Of a DNA stretch of 46,277 bases, positions 11,101-17,346 are shown piece after piece; positions within the stretch are counted from its first letter, which is position 1, and every line of letters begins with the position of its first letter. The DNA comes from Paenibacillus tarimensis (GTDB lineage Bacteria; Bacillota; Bacilli; Paenibacillales; Paenibacillaceae). Position numbers and translations under genes: made by a program. The notes under the pieces were generated by a model, which worked only from the letters and a program-made list of their open reading frames with translations, searched no databases and was not told the DNA's origin. Where the stretch lies: positions 1 through 46,277 of the forward strand of contig NZ_JAKGAO010000033.1 in the NCBI RefSeq assembly GCF_021532315.1, given 5' to 3'.

Positions 11101-12506
11101 AAATCGAAGCAGAACGAGTGGAACATCGTCCATACATCATGCTCGCTGAAGCTGAACTGGAACCGGTCATTGAACAGCAGCCGCACCACATTGCGGTGTT
11201 CGATCATGACCCCCTTCGGTCTGCCGGTTGTTCCCGATGTATAGATGACGTAAGCCAAGTCCTCCGGGCTGCTGTGATCAACCAGGACCGGGTGCCCGCC
11301 GGCAGAAGGCTCACGGCTCAGCTCAGCGTCGTCAGCTTCCACGACCGTATAGCTGCCGCCCGTCAGCTTCAGCCGCTCCTTCAAACGGCTCTCCGTAACC
11401 AGCACCTCCGCTCCGGAGTCCTCCAGCGTGTAGGCGATCCGGTCTTCCGGATAATCGGGATCTATGGGCACATATGCGCCGCCCGCCTTCAGAACAGCCA
11501 GCGCCGCAACCGCCATCTGTGCGGACCGGTCCAGCAGGACAGCAACAAGCTTGTCACGCGAGATGCCAAGGCCTTGCAGCCTGGCAGCAAGCCTGTCCGA
11601 ACGCTGGTCAAGCTCCTGGTATGTCATCCGCATGCCGCCCGATTGTACAGCCGTGCGATGCGGATGCCGTGATGCCTGCTCCCTGAACAGGCTGTGAATG
11701 GTAGCCGTATCCGGATAGGCTGCCTCGTTCTCACGCCGCTGTCCCAGCACCCGGTCCTTTTCAGCCGCTGTGATCAGCTGAATGTTCTGAAGCGGCTTCT
11801 CCGGCGCAGCCAGTGCCTGGTCCAGGAACAGCTGCAGCTGGCCGGCTAACCGGTAGATCGTCTCCTCCTCATATAACGCCCCGTCATAGGAAACCTCGAG
11901 CAGCAGGTCATCCGGGCCGTGCGAACGGAACCTGAGATGCAGATCGCTCCGCTCATTTTCCGGTAATTCCCGATGAAGGGCGTCAAGTGACACACTTGTA
12001 TGAAAATAGTGGTCCGAGCCCCAGGAAAGCTGCTTATGGGCGGCAATTGCTCCGAATGGCAGGCTCTGGTGACGGTCGGCGTCCATCACAATTTCTTTCA
12101 CACGGCCTAACAGGGATTTCAAGCTCCCTGCTTCCTCCATGGCCAGCCGCAGCGCCAGCATGTGGCCGCCGCCCTCCGCTTCTCCTTGCCGGAGCATCGG
12201 CATGCCGACCGTCAGGTCATCATTGCCGGTATGCTTGTACAGCAGGTAAAAAACGCCTGCTGTCAGAATCATATACAGCCCGGCCTGAGAGCCCCCGCAT
12301 AATGTATAGATGCGCTGGGTCAGCAGCGGATCAAACCGGTATGGCTCCGCCTTCATCGGCACCGGCCCCGCCGCTTCATGCATATTGGCCGGGAACCGTC
12401 CGAACTGCAGCTCACCCTCCAGCTGGCCCAGCCAATAATTGCGTTCAGCCTCGAACTGCTGGTCGGACAGCATTACGTTGTACGAAAGTCGGTCAATAAC
12501 GCTCAT
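5166..12506 (-). CDS. NRPS subunit E: half-C-A(Thr)-T / C*-A(Phe)-T-E
   Basis: 2446-residue synthetase starting at ATG 12506, with AAGGAGG (12512-12518) 5 bases upstream. Domains: C-terminal lobe of a C domain (residues 1 to about 254, no HHxxxDG), A1 (core near 417), T1 (GGDS near 814), distinctive C* (YPMSDIERGM near 920, HHAILDG near 1055), A2 (core near 1534), T2 (GGDS near 1920), epimerase (HHLVVDG near 2103, EGHGRE, GRTVGWF), and an acidic COM donor tail ending EDIEDFFNNL. Pocket codes: A1 DFWNVGMVHK (Thr) and A2 DAWTFAAICK (Phe, one residue from GrsA). Expected contribution: Thr or dehydrobutyrine, then D-Phe. The architecture equals the first two modules of subunit C. The A10 motif of A2 reads NDK where the other complete A domains here have a Gly before this Lys; the catalytic Lys is kept. 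Confidence 0.96.
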   Translation of the reverse strand: MSVIDRLSYNVMLSDQQFEAERNYWLGQLEGELQFGRFPANMHEAAGPVPMKAEPYRFDPLLTQRIYTLCGGSQAGLYMILTAGVFYLLYKHTGNDDLTVGMPMLRQGEAEGGGHMLALRLAMEEAGSLKSLLGRVKEIVMDADRHQSLPFGAIAAHKQLSWGSDHYFHTSVSLDALHRELPENERSDLHLRFRSHGPDDLLLEVSYDGALYEEETIYRLAGQLQLFLDQALAAPEKPLQNIQLITAAEKDRVLGQRRENEAAYPDTATIHSLFREQASRHPHRTAVQSGGMRMTYQELDQRSDRLAARLQGLGISRDKLVAVLLDRSAQMAVAALAVLKAGGAYVPIDPDYPEDRIAYTLEDSGAEVLVTESRLKERLKLTGGSYTVVEADDAELSREPSAGGHPVLVDHSSPEDLAYVIYTSGTTGRPKGVMIEHRNVVRLLFNDRFQFSFSEHDVWTMFHSFCFDFSVWEMYGALLYGGQLLIVDKEEAKDPAEFLRLLEREGVTVLNQTPSAFYRLVDAAGAGAGYRPALKLRYVVFGGEALNPQLLRPWQDIYPETRLINMYGITETTVHVTFKELTAAELASARSNIGRPIPTLTAYIMDSGLNLLPSGIAGELCIGGLGVARGYLNRPELTSERFVDNPYLPGERLYRSGDLARMLPSGDIEYLGRLDHQVKIRGYRIELGEIENRLLQHPAVNKTVVLTRSDRGQSDICAYYTAEGRLSSPELRDYLAGLLPSYMIPAHLIQISEIPMTPNGKVDRKALPDPLGIVPADELVEPRTELEQQLSSLWAEVAGVKKAGVTSSFFHLGGDSISAITLINRINREFGVQLQIKDLYLHQSAAELGQILQQQLEAKAAQELGAEAIQAEPAEPSSGPDSSRPLLPIDQAWQELDELKERIMGDPKLRALLPADAEDVYPMSDIERGMVYYAIIHTGEGVYHDQFIYHFADDSFELETFVQAVQLMADKHSIFRTSFNLSGFDSPMQVISREVQPDIEWADITALPRREQEERVRQVLKEDLARPFQVHEAPLWRIKLFRIAADQFCMCWIFHHAILDGWSNASFMTELSNTYFRLKEEPAFRPEPLRSDYRSYVAEQLALKADPAIHAFWEQELDGYKRLNLPILTEVTENADMDPAEDQGTYTLALDVGLLHKLTDSGRREGISIRTYCFAAYASMMSMLSYDSDFIVGLIENNRPVCDDSDRLLGCFLNTVPVRVRMERGVTWNEYVRGIHRQLIELKHYGRLPLYEILKAAGEPSQDENPLFDTVFNYVDFHVYEQMEHFSRMDETLAVQGQEKTNTLFDFSILNTFQQFAAHIIYDPSRFSGGQVKRLAGYFTQALRAMAEQPDLPVRKQDILPDPERQQLLYTCNATRIPYPSGASFPDLFLEQVLAGPDRTALRGGGRNWSYRQLYQQAAGTAAELKKMGIGRGDIVGLMSSHCPEAVIGALSVMMAGAAFVPIDPGYPQDRVAHMLRDSGAKLVLARAAEDTTAAQGTAETQVLLLNTVPAALETDIGLNKGAFHDWPQADDLAYIIYTSGSTGRPKGVMAEHRGLANLKTFFADQLGITPEDRVIQFASSSFDASIWEMTMSLLTGASLVIPTKDIIMNPSQFVAYLNDERITVATLPPTYLQQLDPEGIKTLKKLFSAGSAISPKLAEQWSTRVNYYNAYGPTETTICTTVWPYEKSCSPLNTVPIGRPIANTEVYILDDQGQLQPAGIPGELCVAGESLVRGYLNRQELTEEKFVQAELDGPRRLYRTGDLASWLPDGNLRYIGRIDHQVKIRGYRVEPGEIEACLGRMPQLAEAVVIDRTDGQGNTYLCAYYAAAADVTVSEIRQYLAGSLPDYMIPAYMVALEQMPLTPNDKIDRKALPAPETIMQEAAAGELADLQTEMECRLAEVWQEVLGCRAGRDSHFFELGGDSIKAIQLTARLQAQGLELSIRDLFQNPTIRHAACCIRATEHTVDQGPVEGEFLLTPIQRWLFEEHADELHHFNQSVMLLKPDGFDEAALDRAMAEIVRHHDALRAVFRRKGDQVAGWIRGVDEPGAYSLDVHDMTKLENAGAHIEKHAAMLQASMNPQEGPLFKAALFRTGEGDHLLVIVHHLVVDGVSWRILLEDMVDAYQQALEARAIRLPAKTESFKAWSAELHEYAASRELQREKMYWAAMETADIKPLPYRKQSETNRIADSEEAVMTLDAEQTSRLLNQVHHAYNTEMNDLLLAALGMALQDWTGNSRILLQLEGHGREQLRQPLPLGRTVGWFTSAYPVVLDMEAGSGSASEGERLAYRIKRVKEELRQIPGKGMGYGILKYLAPHEETAALKWSLQPEVNFNYLGQFDAAREDAGILTSPYSMGPTVSPDFRRPAVLDVTAMITGGRLAAAVSYNRYEYSAEQMEQLVRSFHNCLQAIIEHCAGREKTELTPSDLGNSKLSLEEVEDIEDFFNNL
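6888..8356 (-). other. A domain 2 of subunit E, Phe
   Basis: Pocket reads D-A-W-T-F-A-A-I-C-K, one residue from the GrsA Phe code. The A10 motif is PNDKIDRKALP. An epimerase follows, so D-Phe is expected. Confidence 0.87.
8400..9755 (-). other. Distinctive C domain (C*) after the Thr carrier of subunit E
   Basis: Opens YPMSDIERGMVY, keeps HHAILDGWS, and contains LLGCFLNTVPVR and LKHYGRLPL as in subunit C. It follows a Thr-loading GGDS carrier without an epimerase. Same tentative role: dehydration of Thr and transfer onto the next residue, here Phe. Confidence 0.6.
10205..11704 (-). other. A domain 1 of subunit E, Thr
   Basis: Pocket reads D-F-W-N-V-G-M-V-H-K, a Thr code differing from subunit C A1 only by V for I at position 299. 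It also follows a half-C region. Confidence 0.87.
11745..12506 (-). other. N-terminal half condensation domain of subunit E
   Basis: Residues 1 to about 254 again match only the second lobe of a C domain: NYWLGQLEGEL, then GLYMILTAGVFYLLYKHTG, then LPFGAIAAHK (the DYPFEEL position), then the standard pre-A linker. No HHxxxDG. It is the counterpart of the half domain in subunit C, and again follows a protein ending in a full C domain and precedes a Thr A domain. Confidence 0.8.
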
Positions 12507-12511
12507 GCGTG

Positions 12512-12518
12512 CCTCCTT
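12512..12518 (-). promoter_or_regulatory. Ribosome binding site of subunit E
   Basis: AAGGAGG on the minus strand, 5 bases before ATG at 12506. Confidence 0.75.
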
Positions 12519-12536
12519 GTGGCTTAGCTTTCTCCA

Positions 12537-12550
12537 GGCGGTATTCCGCC
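12537..12550. repeat. Small inverted repeat in the D-E gap
   Basis: ggcgg, 4-base loop, ccgcc: a perfect 5-base-pair stem in the 96-base gap between subunits D and E, upstream of the ribosome binding site of E. On the coding strand no T-run follows. Role unknown. Confidence 0.3.
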
Positions 12551-12602
12551 ATGGTGCTGTTTTTGCCCGATGGCCCTCAAATTCACAACAATTGCAGCCT
12601 TG

Positions 12603-13970
12603 TCAGAACTGGAACACAACATCATCCGTGAGCGTCCTGCCGACCGGCGCAGCAGGCTTGCTGCCTGCAAGTGACAGCTCGCCAAGCTTCACATCCGGGC
12701 TCCCGCATACCTGTTCCAGCACAGCGGTGAAATCCTGATGCATGATGGCAACTGTCTGCTCCTTGAACAGGGAAGCCGCATACTCCCAGCTGCAGTGCAG
12801 CTCACCCTCATGCTGCATCACCTGCAGCGTTAAATCGAACTTGGAAACACCGGTATCCTGCTCAAGCGGCTCAATGCTAAGGCCCCGGGCCGATCTGCTG
12901 CCCATGTCCATGGACTGCAGCACGAACGCCGCATCGAACAGCGGGCCCCGGTCTGCACGCCTCGGCAGCTTAAGCTCCTTCACCATTTCCTCAAATGGAT
13001 AATCCTGATGCTCCAAAGCACCAAGTGTATGCACCTTCACTTCAGCCAGCAGCTCACGGAAGGCTCTATGACCTGCCGGATGGCTGCGAATGACAACGGT
13101 ATTGACGAACATGCCGACGACAGCCTCCAGATCCTCATGGGTTCTTCCCGCTACCGGCGAGCCGATTATGATATCCTCCTGGCCGGTATAGCGGTAGAGC
13201 AGGCTCTTCAGACAGGCCAGCAGCACCATAAACAAGGTAGCTCCATTCTCCGCTGCCGTTCGTTCAGCCGCTTCGGCAAGCGGAGCCGCAATAGCCGCCT
13301 CAACTCGCGCACCGCGAAAATCCTGTACAGGCGGCCGCTTGTAATCGGCCGGCAGCTCCAGCCTCGGGAGCGTCCCGGACAGCACGCTAAGCCAGTAATC
13401 CCGTTTGCGGCTGTAGGCAGCCAGCGCGAGCTGCCCCTGCTGCCATTCCGCATAATCCTTGTATGTCGCCGGCAGCGGCTTCAGTTCCTCCCCTTCATAC
13501 AGCGCGACCAGCTCATCCATGAATATCCCCAGTGATGTGCCGTCGGTGATCAGGTGATGCATGTCGCACATGAAGAGGAAGCTGTCATCCCGGTACTGGA
13601 CAAGCTCCATCCGCAGCAGCGGCGGCACCGACGTATCAAATGGCCGGATGAAGGAAGCAAACCTCATGCGCAGCTTCTCCTTAAGTAAATTCAAATCTTC
13701 GTCCGAGCCGGAGCGGATATCGCTAACCACCAGCTCCGGCATCACTTCCGGGTGAATGCGCTGAACCGGCCCCTGATCGGTAAAATGGAACGATGTCCGG
13801 AGCGACTCATGCCGGCCGGCCAGCTGCCTCAGCGCCTGCCGGAACCGTTCGGCATCCAGACTGCCGTGAAGCAGCAGTGCAATCGGGACATTGTAAACAT
13901 GGCTCTCGCCCATATACTGCTGCAGGGACAGCAGCGCACGCTGTGCGGCGGATACAGGATACTCCTCCTT
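12603..13970 (-). other. Terminal free-standing C domain of subunit D with C-terminal tail
   Basis: A complete LCL-type domain (YPVSAAQRALL, HHLITDGTS) ending the protein, with a tail finishing LTDDVVFQF. It should join Val of subunit D to the Thr loaded on subunit E. The tail resembles the end of subunit B. Confidence 0.88.
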
Positions 13971-16900
13971 CAGGGGAGCGGCCGGTATATGATTACCGGA
14001 GCCGGCGGCAGCCGCTGCTGAAGCGATGACCTCTGCCATCTGGTACAGCAGCGGGTTTGCAAACACCGCTGAAACGGACAGCTCCGCCTGACACACCTTC
14101 TGCACCTTGGCGATCAGCTGTGTCACCTTGAGCGAGTGACCGCCGAGTGCAAAGAAGTCATCTTTTCTGCCGACCGTCTTCACCCGGAGCAGCTCCTTCC
14201 AAATATCAGCCAGAGCTTCCTCTGTTCCCCCCTGAAGCTCCTCAGCAGGCGAGTCACGCTCGCCGGGCTCCGCTGGCTCCGGCAGCGCCGACCGGTCCAC
14301 CTTGCCATTGCTTGTAAGCGGCAGCCGCTCCAGCCAGATGAATCCCGCGGGAACCATGTGAGGCGGCAGCGAGCCGCGCAAAAAGGCCCTGAGCTCGGAG
14401 ACCGGGAGCTCGTCAGCTGCTGCATAATAAGCGATAAGCTCATGATCGCGGTCTTCTGTTCTAAAAACGGTCACGACTGCTTCGCGCACGTCCGGATGCC
14501 CCAGCAGATGATGCTCAATCTCACCGGTTTCAATCCGGTAGCCCCGAATCTTCACCTGCTTGTCCATCCGCCCGATATAATCGAGCCGGCCGTCGGGCAG
14601 CCATCTGGCCAAATCACCTGTCCGGTACATCAGATGCCCGGGGCGGTAAGGGTCCTCCACGAACCGCTCGCTGGTCATTTCCGGATTGTTCAGGTAGCCT
14701 CTGGCCACTCCGTCGCCGCCGACACAGAGCTCCCCCGGTACTCCCGGAGGCTGCAGCTGCAGGCCTTCGCTTAGAACGTAGGCCGTCGAATGGCTGATCG
14801 GGTAACCGATCGGGATGGATGGCCCATCCTCCCGGCGGACCCTGCCGCATACGGAGAAGGTAGTATTTTCCGTAGGACCGTAGCCGTTAATAACCGCCAA
14901 TCCCGGACAGGCATCCATGACCCTGTGGACATGAACCGGCGACAGGGCATCCCCGCCGACGAGCAGCTGCTCCATGCCGCTGAACATCGCCGGATTATAG
15001 CGGGACAGCTGGTTAAAGAGTGGAGAGGTCAGCCACATGGTTGTGATGCCGCAGGTGCGGATGGTCTCTTCCAGTTTTGCAGCGTCCAGAATGACATCCT
15101 CACCGGTTATGTAAAGTGTCATGCCGTTCAGCAGCGCACCCCATATTTCGAATGTACAGGCATCAAAAGCAACGGAGCCGGTCTGTAGAATCCGCCCTCC
15201 AGGTCTGAATTCCGCATAGTTCGTATTCTTCACCAGACGGACTACGCTGCGGTGGGTGACCATAACACCTTTGGGCTTGCCCGTGGAGCCCGAGGTATAC
15301 ATGACATACGCCAGGTCAAGCGGGCTGTTGACGGGTTTAAGCGGAGAGGCTGCAACGTCCATGCGGCCGCCGTCCAGCACGGGCAAAATGTCCAGGTCCA
15401 ATCCTTCGCCGCCGTATGCGGCATTCAGCCCGTCGCGCTCTAACCCGCTGTGTACAAGCAGTACGCGTGCGCCGCTGTCCTCCAGCATGTAGCGGACGCG
15501 TTCTCTGGGATAAGCAGGATCAATGGGCAGGTAGGCTCCCCCGGCCTTGAGCACGGCCAGCGAGCCCAGCACCATCTCGGCGGAACGGGGCGCCATGATG
15601 CCGACCAGCTGATCCCGTTCTACCCCCTTGCCCCGCAGGATGCGGGCAAGGCGGCTGCTCTCCTCCTCAAGCTGGCGGTATGTCCACTTCCTGCTGCCTT
15701 CTGCGATTGCCAATCCGTCCGGATCAAGCTCCGCCTGCTGAGCAAACAGCTCCTGCACCGTCTTGTCTCTCGGGTATTCGGCTGGCCCGGGATTCAAGTC
15801 ATCTACAAGCTGCCGGGCCTCCTCATCCGCCACCAGCACCAGAGACTGTACCGGCAGCTCCGGATTGGCGGCGATCTGACGTGCAGCCGTTCCCAGATGA
15901 CTGCCTATGCTGCGGACAAAGCCGGTGTCATAACTCGCCGCATTGTACAGGAATTTAACTGTCAGCTCCCTGCCGGGATGAATAATAACGTTAAAGTCAT
16001 AGTTGGTCTGGTAATGGATCTCAAACTCGCCGACTGTGAAATGAACCGCTTCGTCTGCCGGGACAGTCTGCACCCCCGCAGAAGCCTGTGGAGCAATCTC
16101 AAAGTCAGCCCCCATACTTTGCTGCAGAACCGGTTCCTGCCCGTTGTCAGCCTGGCCCGGGACATTTTCGAACACAACGATATGGTTAATCAGCTCGTGC
16201 TTCAGCGGCGAAAGCGACTGAATATCGGCAAGCGACAAGTAGGCGCGCTCCTGTGCCTGCACCAGATCCTCCTGAAGGCGCTGCATGACTGCCGATACCG
16301 GCTCCTCCCCCTCCGTACGCATACGGACCGGAACAGTATTAATGAACAGCCCAATCATGCCTTCGATGCCCGGAACTTCAGGCGGTCTGCCGGATACGAC
16401 CGAGCCGAATACAACATCGCCGGCGTAATTGTAGCGCTGGAGAAGCAGCCCCCACAGCGATTGCACGACCGCGCTGAGTGTAATGCCCCTCTCCTTTGCC
16501 AGCTGCTCCAGGCGGCCGGTAAGCTCGGCATCCAGGCGGAATTCATGCTCCCCGTGCTCGTAGGCACTTGAGCCGGTGCGCTGCTTCGGTACGGACGCTG
16601 GTTCATCCGCATCCTCCAGATATCCGGTCCAGTATGCTCTGGCTTCATCCGCATCCTGACGCTCCAGCCACTGAACATATGAGCTGTAGGGATAAACCGG
16701 GTCAAGCTTAGGCTCTGAACCGGTCTCGCACTGCCGGTAGAACTGCAGGAAATCCCCGAACAGAATCCCCGAGCACCAGCCGTCCATTATGATGTGGTGA
16801 TAGCTCCAAATAACTCTGAAGCTGTCCGGTCCGGTCTGCAGTACGGCAATTCGCATGGGAATGTCCCTGGTCAGGTCGAACCCGGTTATCCGGTCCTGTT

Positions 16901-17225
16901 TTTTGAAAGCTTCTATATAGTCGGCCTGCGCATCCGTCCCCAGCTCCGCTATGGATTCATACCGGATTCGTGCCCGGCGCCCGCGCAGCACGATTTGGAT
17001 CGGCCGCTCGACCTTGCTGTACTTGAATACTGTCCGCAGCACCTCATGCCGTTCAATCAGCCGGTTGAAGCTCTGTTCCATATAAGCGATATTCAGCAGG
17101 CCTCTGGCCTCGAAGACCAGCTGCTCCACGTAAGCACCGCCCGCCTCCTTAATGGAATGGAACAGCATGCCTTCCTGCATCGGCGTCAGCGGGTAAATCT
17201 TCTGAATATCCGCTTTACCTGCCAT
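12603..17225 (-). CDS. NRPS subunit D: C-A(Val)-T plus terminal C
   Basis: About 1540-residue single-module synthetase with an extra C domain at its end. Start: ATG at 17225 is preferred over an in-frame GTG at 17237 because AGGTG lies 9 bases upstream and the resulting N-terminus (MAGKADIQKIYPLTP) matches the length of the other COM acceptors in this operon. An in-frame TAA just upstream limits further extension. Domains: DCL C (YPLTPMQEGMLFH, HHIIMDG near 142), A (core near 641), T (GGHS near 1028), LCL C (YPVSAAQRALL near 1086, HHLITDG near 1222). The pocket reads DAFWLGGTFK, a standard Val code. No epimerase, so L-Val is expected. The DCL first domain fits acceptance of the D-residue delivered by subunit C. 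It has longer gaps on both sides (109 and 96 bases) than the other genes. Confidence 0.95.
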   Translation of the reverse strand: MAGKADIQKIYPLTPMQEGMLFHSIKEAGGAYVEQLVFEARGLLNIAYMEQSFNRLIERHEVLRTVFKYSKVERPIQIVLRGRRARIRYESIAELGTDAQADYIEAFKKQDRITGFDLTRDIPMRIAVLQTGPDSFRVIWSYHHIIMDGWCSGILFGDFLQFYRQCETGSEPKLDPVYPYSSYVQWLERQDADEARAYWTGYLEDADEPASVPKQRTGSSAYEHGEHEFRLDAELTGRLEQLAKERGITLSAVVQSLWGLLLQRYNYAGDVVFGSVVSGRPPEVPGIEGMIGLFINTVPVRMRTEGEEPVSAVMQRLQEDLVQAQERAYLSLADIQSLSPLKHELINHIVVFENVPGQADNGQEPVLQQSMGADFEIAPQASAGVQTVPADEAVHFTVGEFEIHYQTNYDFNVIIHPGRELTVKFLYNAASYDTGFVRSIGSHLGTAARQIAANPELPVQSLVLVADEEARQLVDDLNPGPAEYPRDKTVQELFAQQAELDPDGLAIAEGSRKWTYRQLEEESSRLARILRGKGVERDQLVGIMAPRSAEMVLGSLAVLKAGGAYLPIDPAYPRERVRYMLEDSGARVLLVHSGLERDGLNAAYGGEGLDLDILPVLDGGRMDVAASPLKPVNSPLDLAYVMYTSGSTGKPKGVMVTHRSVVRLVKNTNYAEFRPGGRILQTGSVAFDACTFEIWGALLNGMTLYITGEDVILDAAKLEETIRTCGITTMWLTSPLFNQLSRYNPAMFSGMEQLLVGGDALSPVHVHRVMDACPGLAVINGYGPTENTTFSVCGRVRREDGPSIPIGYPISHSTAYVLSEGLQLQPPGVPGELCVGGDGVARGYLNNPEMTSERFVEDPYRPGHLMYRTGDLARWLPDGRLDYIGRMDKQVKIRGYRIETGEIEHHLLGHPDVREAVVTVFRTEDRDHELIAYYAAADELPVSELRAFLRGSLPPHMVPAGFIWLERLPLTSNGKVDRSALPEPAEPGERDSPAEELQGGTEEALADIWKELLRVKTVGRKDDFFALGGHSLKVTQLIAKVQKVCQAELSVSAVFANPLLYQMAEVIASAAAAAGSGNHIPAAPLKEEYPVSAAQRALLSLQQYMGESHVYNVPIALLLHGSLDAERFRQALRQLAGRHESLRTSFHFTDQGPVQRIHPEVMPELVVSDIRSGSDEDLNLLKEKLRMRFASFIRPFDTSVPPLLRMELVQYRDDSFLFMCDMHHLITDGTSLGIFMDELVALYEGEELKPLPATYKDYAEWQQGQLALAAYSRKRDYWLSVLSGTLPRLELPADYKRPPVQDFRGARVEAAIAAPLAEAAERTAAENGATLFMVLLACLKSLLYRYTGQEDIIIGSPVAGRTHEDLEAVVGMFVNTVVIRSHPAGHRAFRELLAEVKVHTLGALEHQDYPFEEMVKELKLPRRADRGPLFDAAFVLQSMDMGSRSARGLSIEPLEQDTGVSKFDLTLQVMQHEGELHCSWEYAASLFKEQTVAIMHQDFTAVLEQVCGSPDVKLGELSLAGSKPAAPVGRTLTDDVVFQF
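14280..15765 (-). other. A domain of subunit D, Val
   Basis: Pocket reads D-A-F-W-L-G-G-T-F-K, a standard Val code of Bacillales synthetases. Context FDACTFEIWGALLNG and NGYGPTENTTFS fits. Ile acceptance is possible. Confidence 0.82.
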
Positions 17226-17263
17226 AACCTTCAGCACCTGCCTCTCTTAAAACCGTGCCTTGA

Positions 17264-17277
17264 GCCGCTCATGCGGC
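17264..17277. repeat. Small inverted repeat in the C-D gap
   Basis: gccgc, 4-base loop, gcggc: a perfect 5-base-pair stem in the 109-base gap between subunits C and D. No T-run follows, so it is not a convincing terminator. Nothing else is seen in this gap apart from the weak ribosome binding site of D. Confidence 0.3.
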
Positions 17278-17346
17278 ATCCGGCACCATAAAGTTTCAAC
17301 CTCGCCCTGCAGCTGGGGGCAGCAGCCATACACGCCCGCCTTTTCC

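Noticed and set aside
12537-12550. Transcription terminator between subunits D and E
   Set aside because: The stem has only five base pairs and no T-run on the coding strand. Both flanking genes belong to one assembly line.
15450-16571. A 373-codon open frame on the plus strand, and similar ones such as 2409-3326 and 37892-39049
   Set aside because: They lie opposite strongly conserved NRPS domains. Their translations show no recognisable domain and they are best explained by the codon bias of the GC-rich minus-strand genes.
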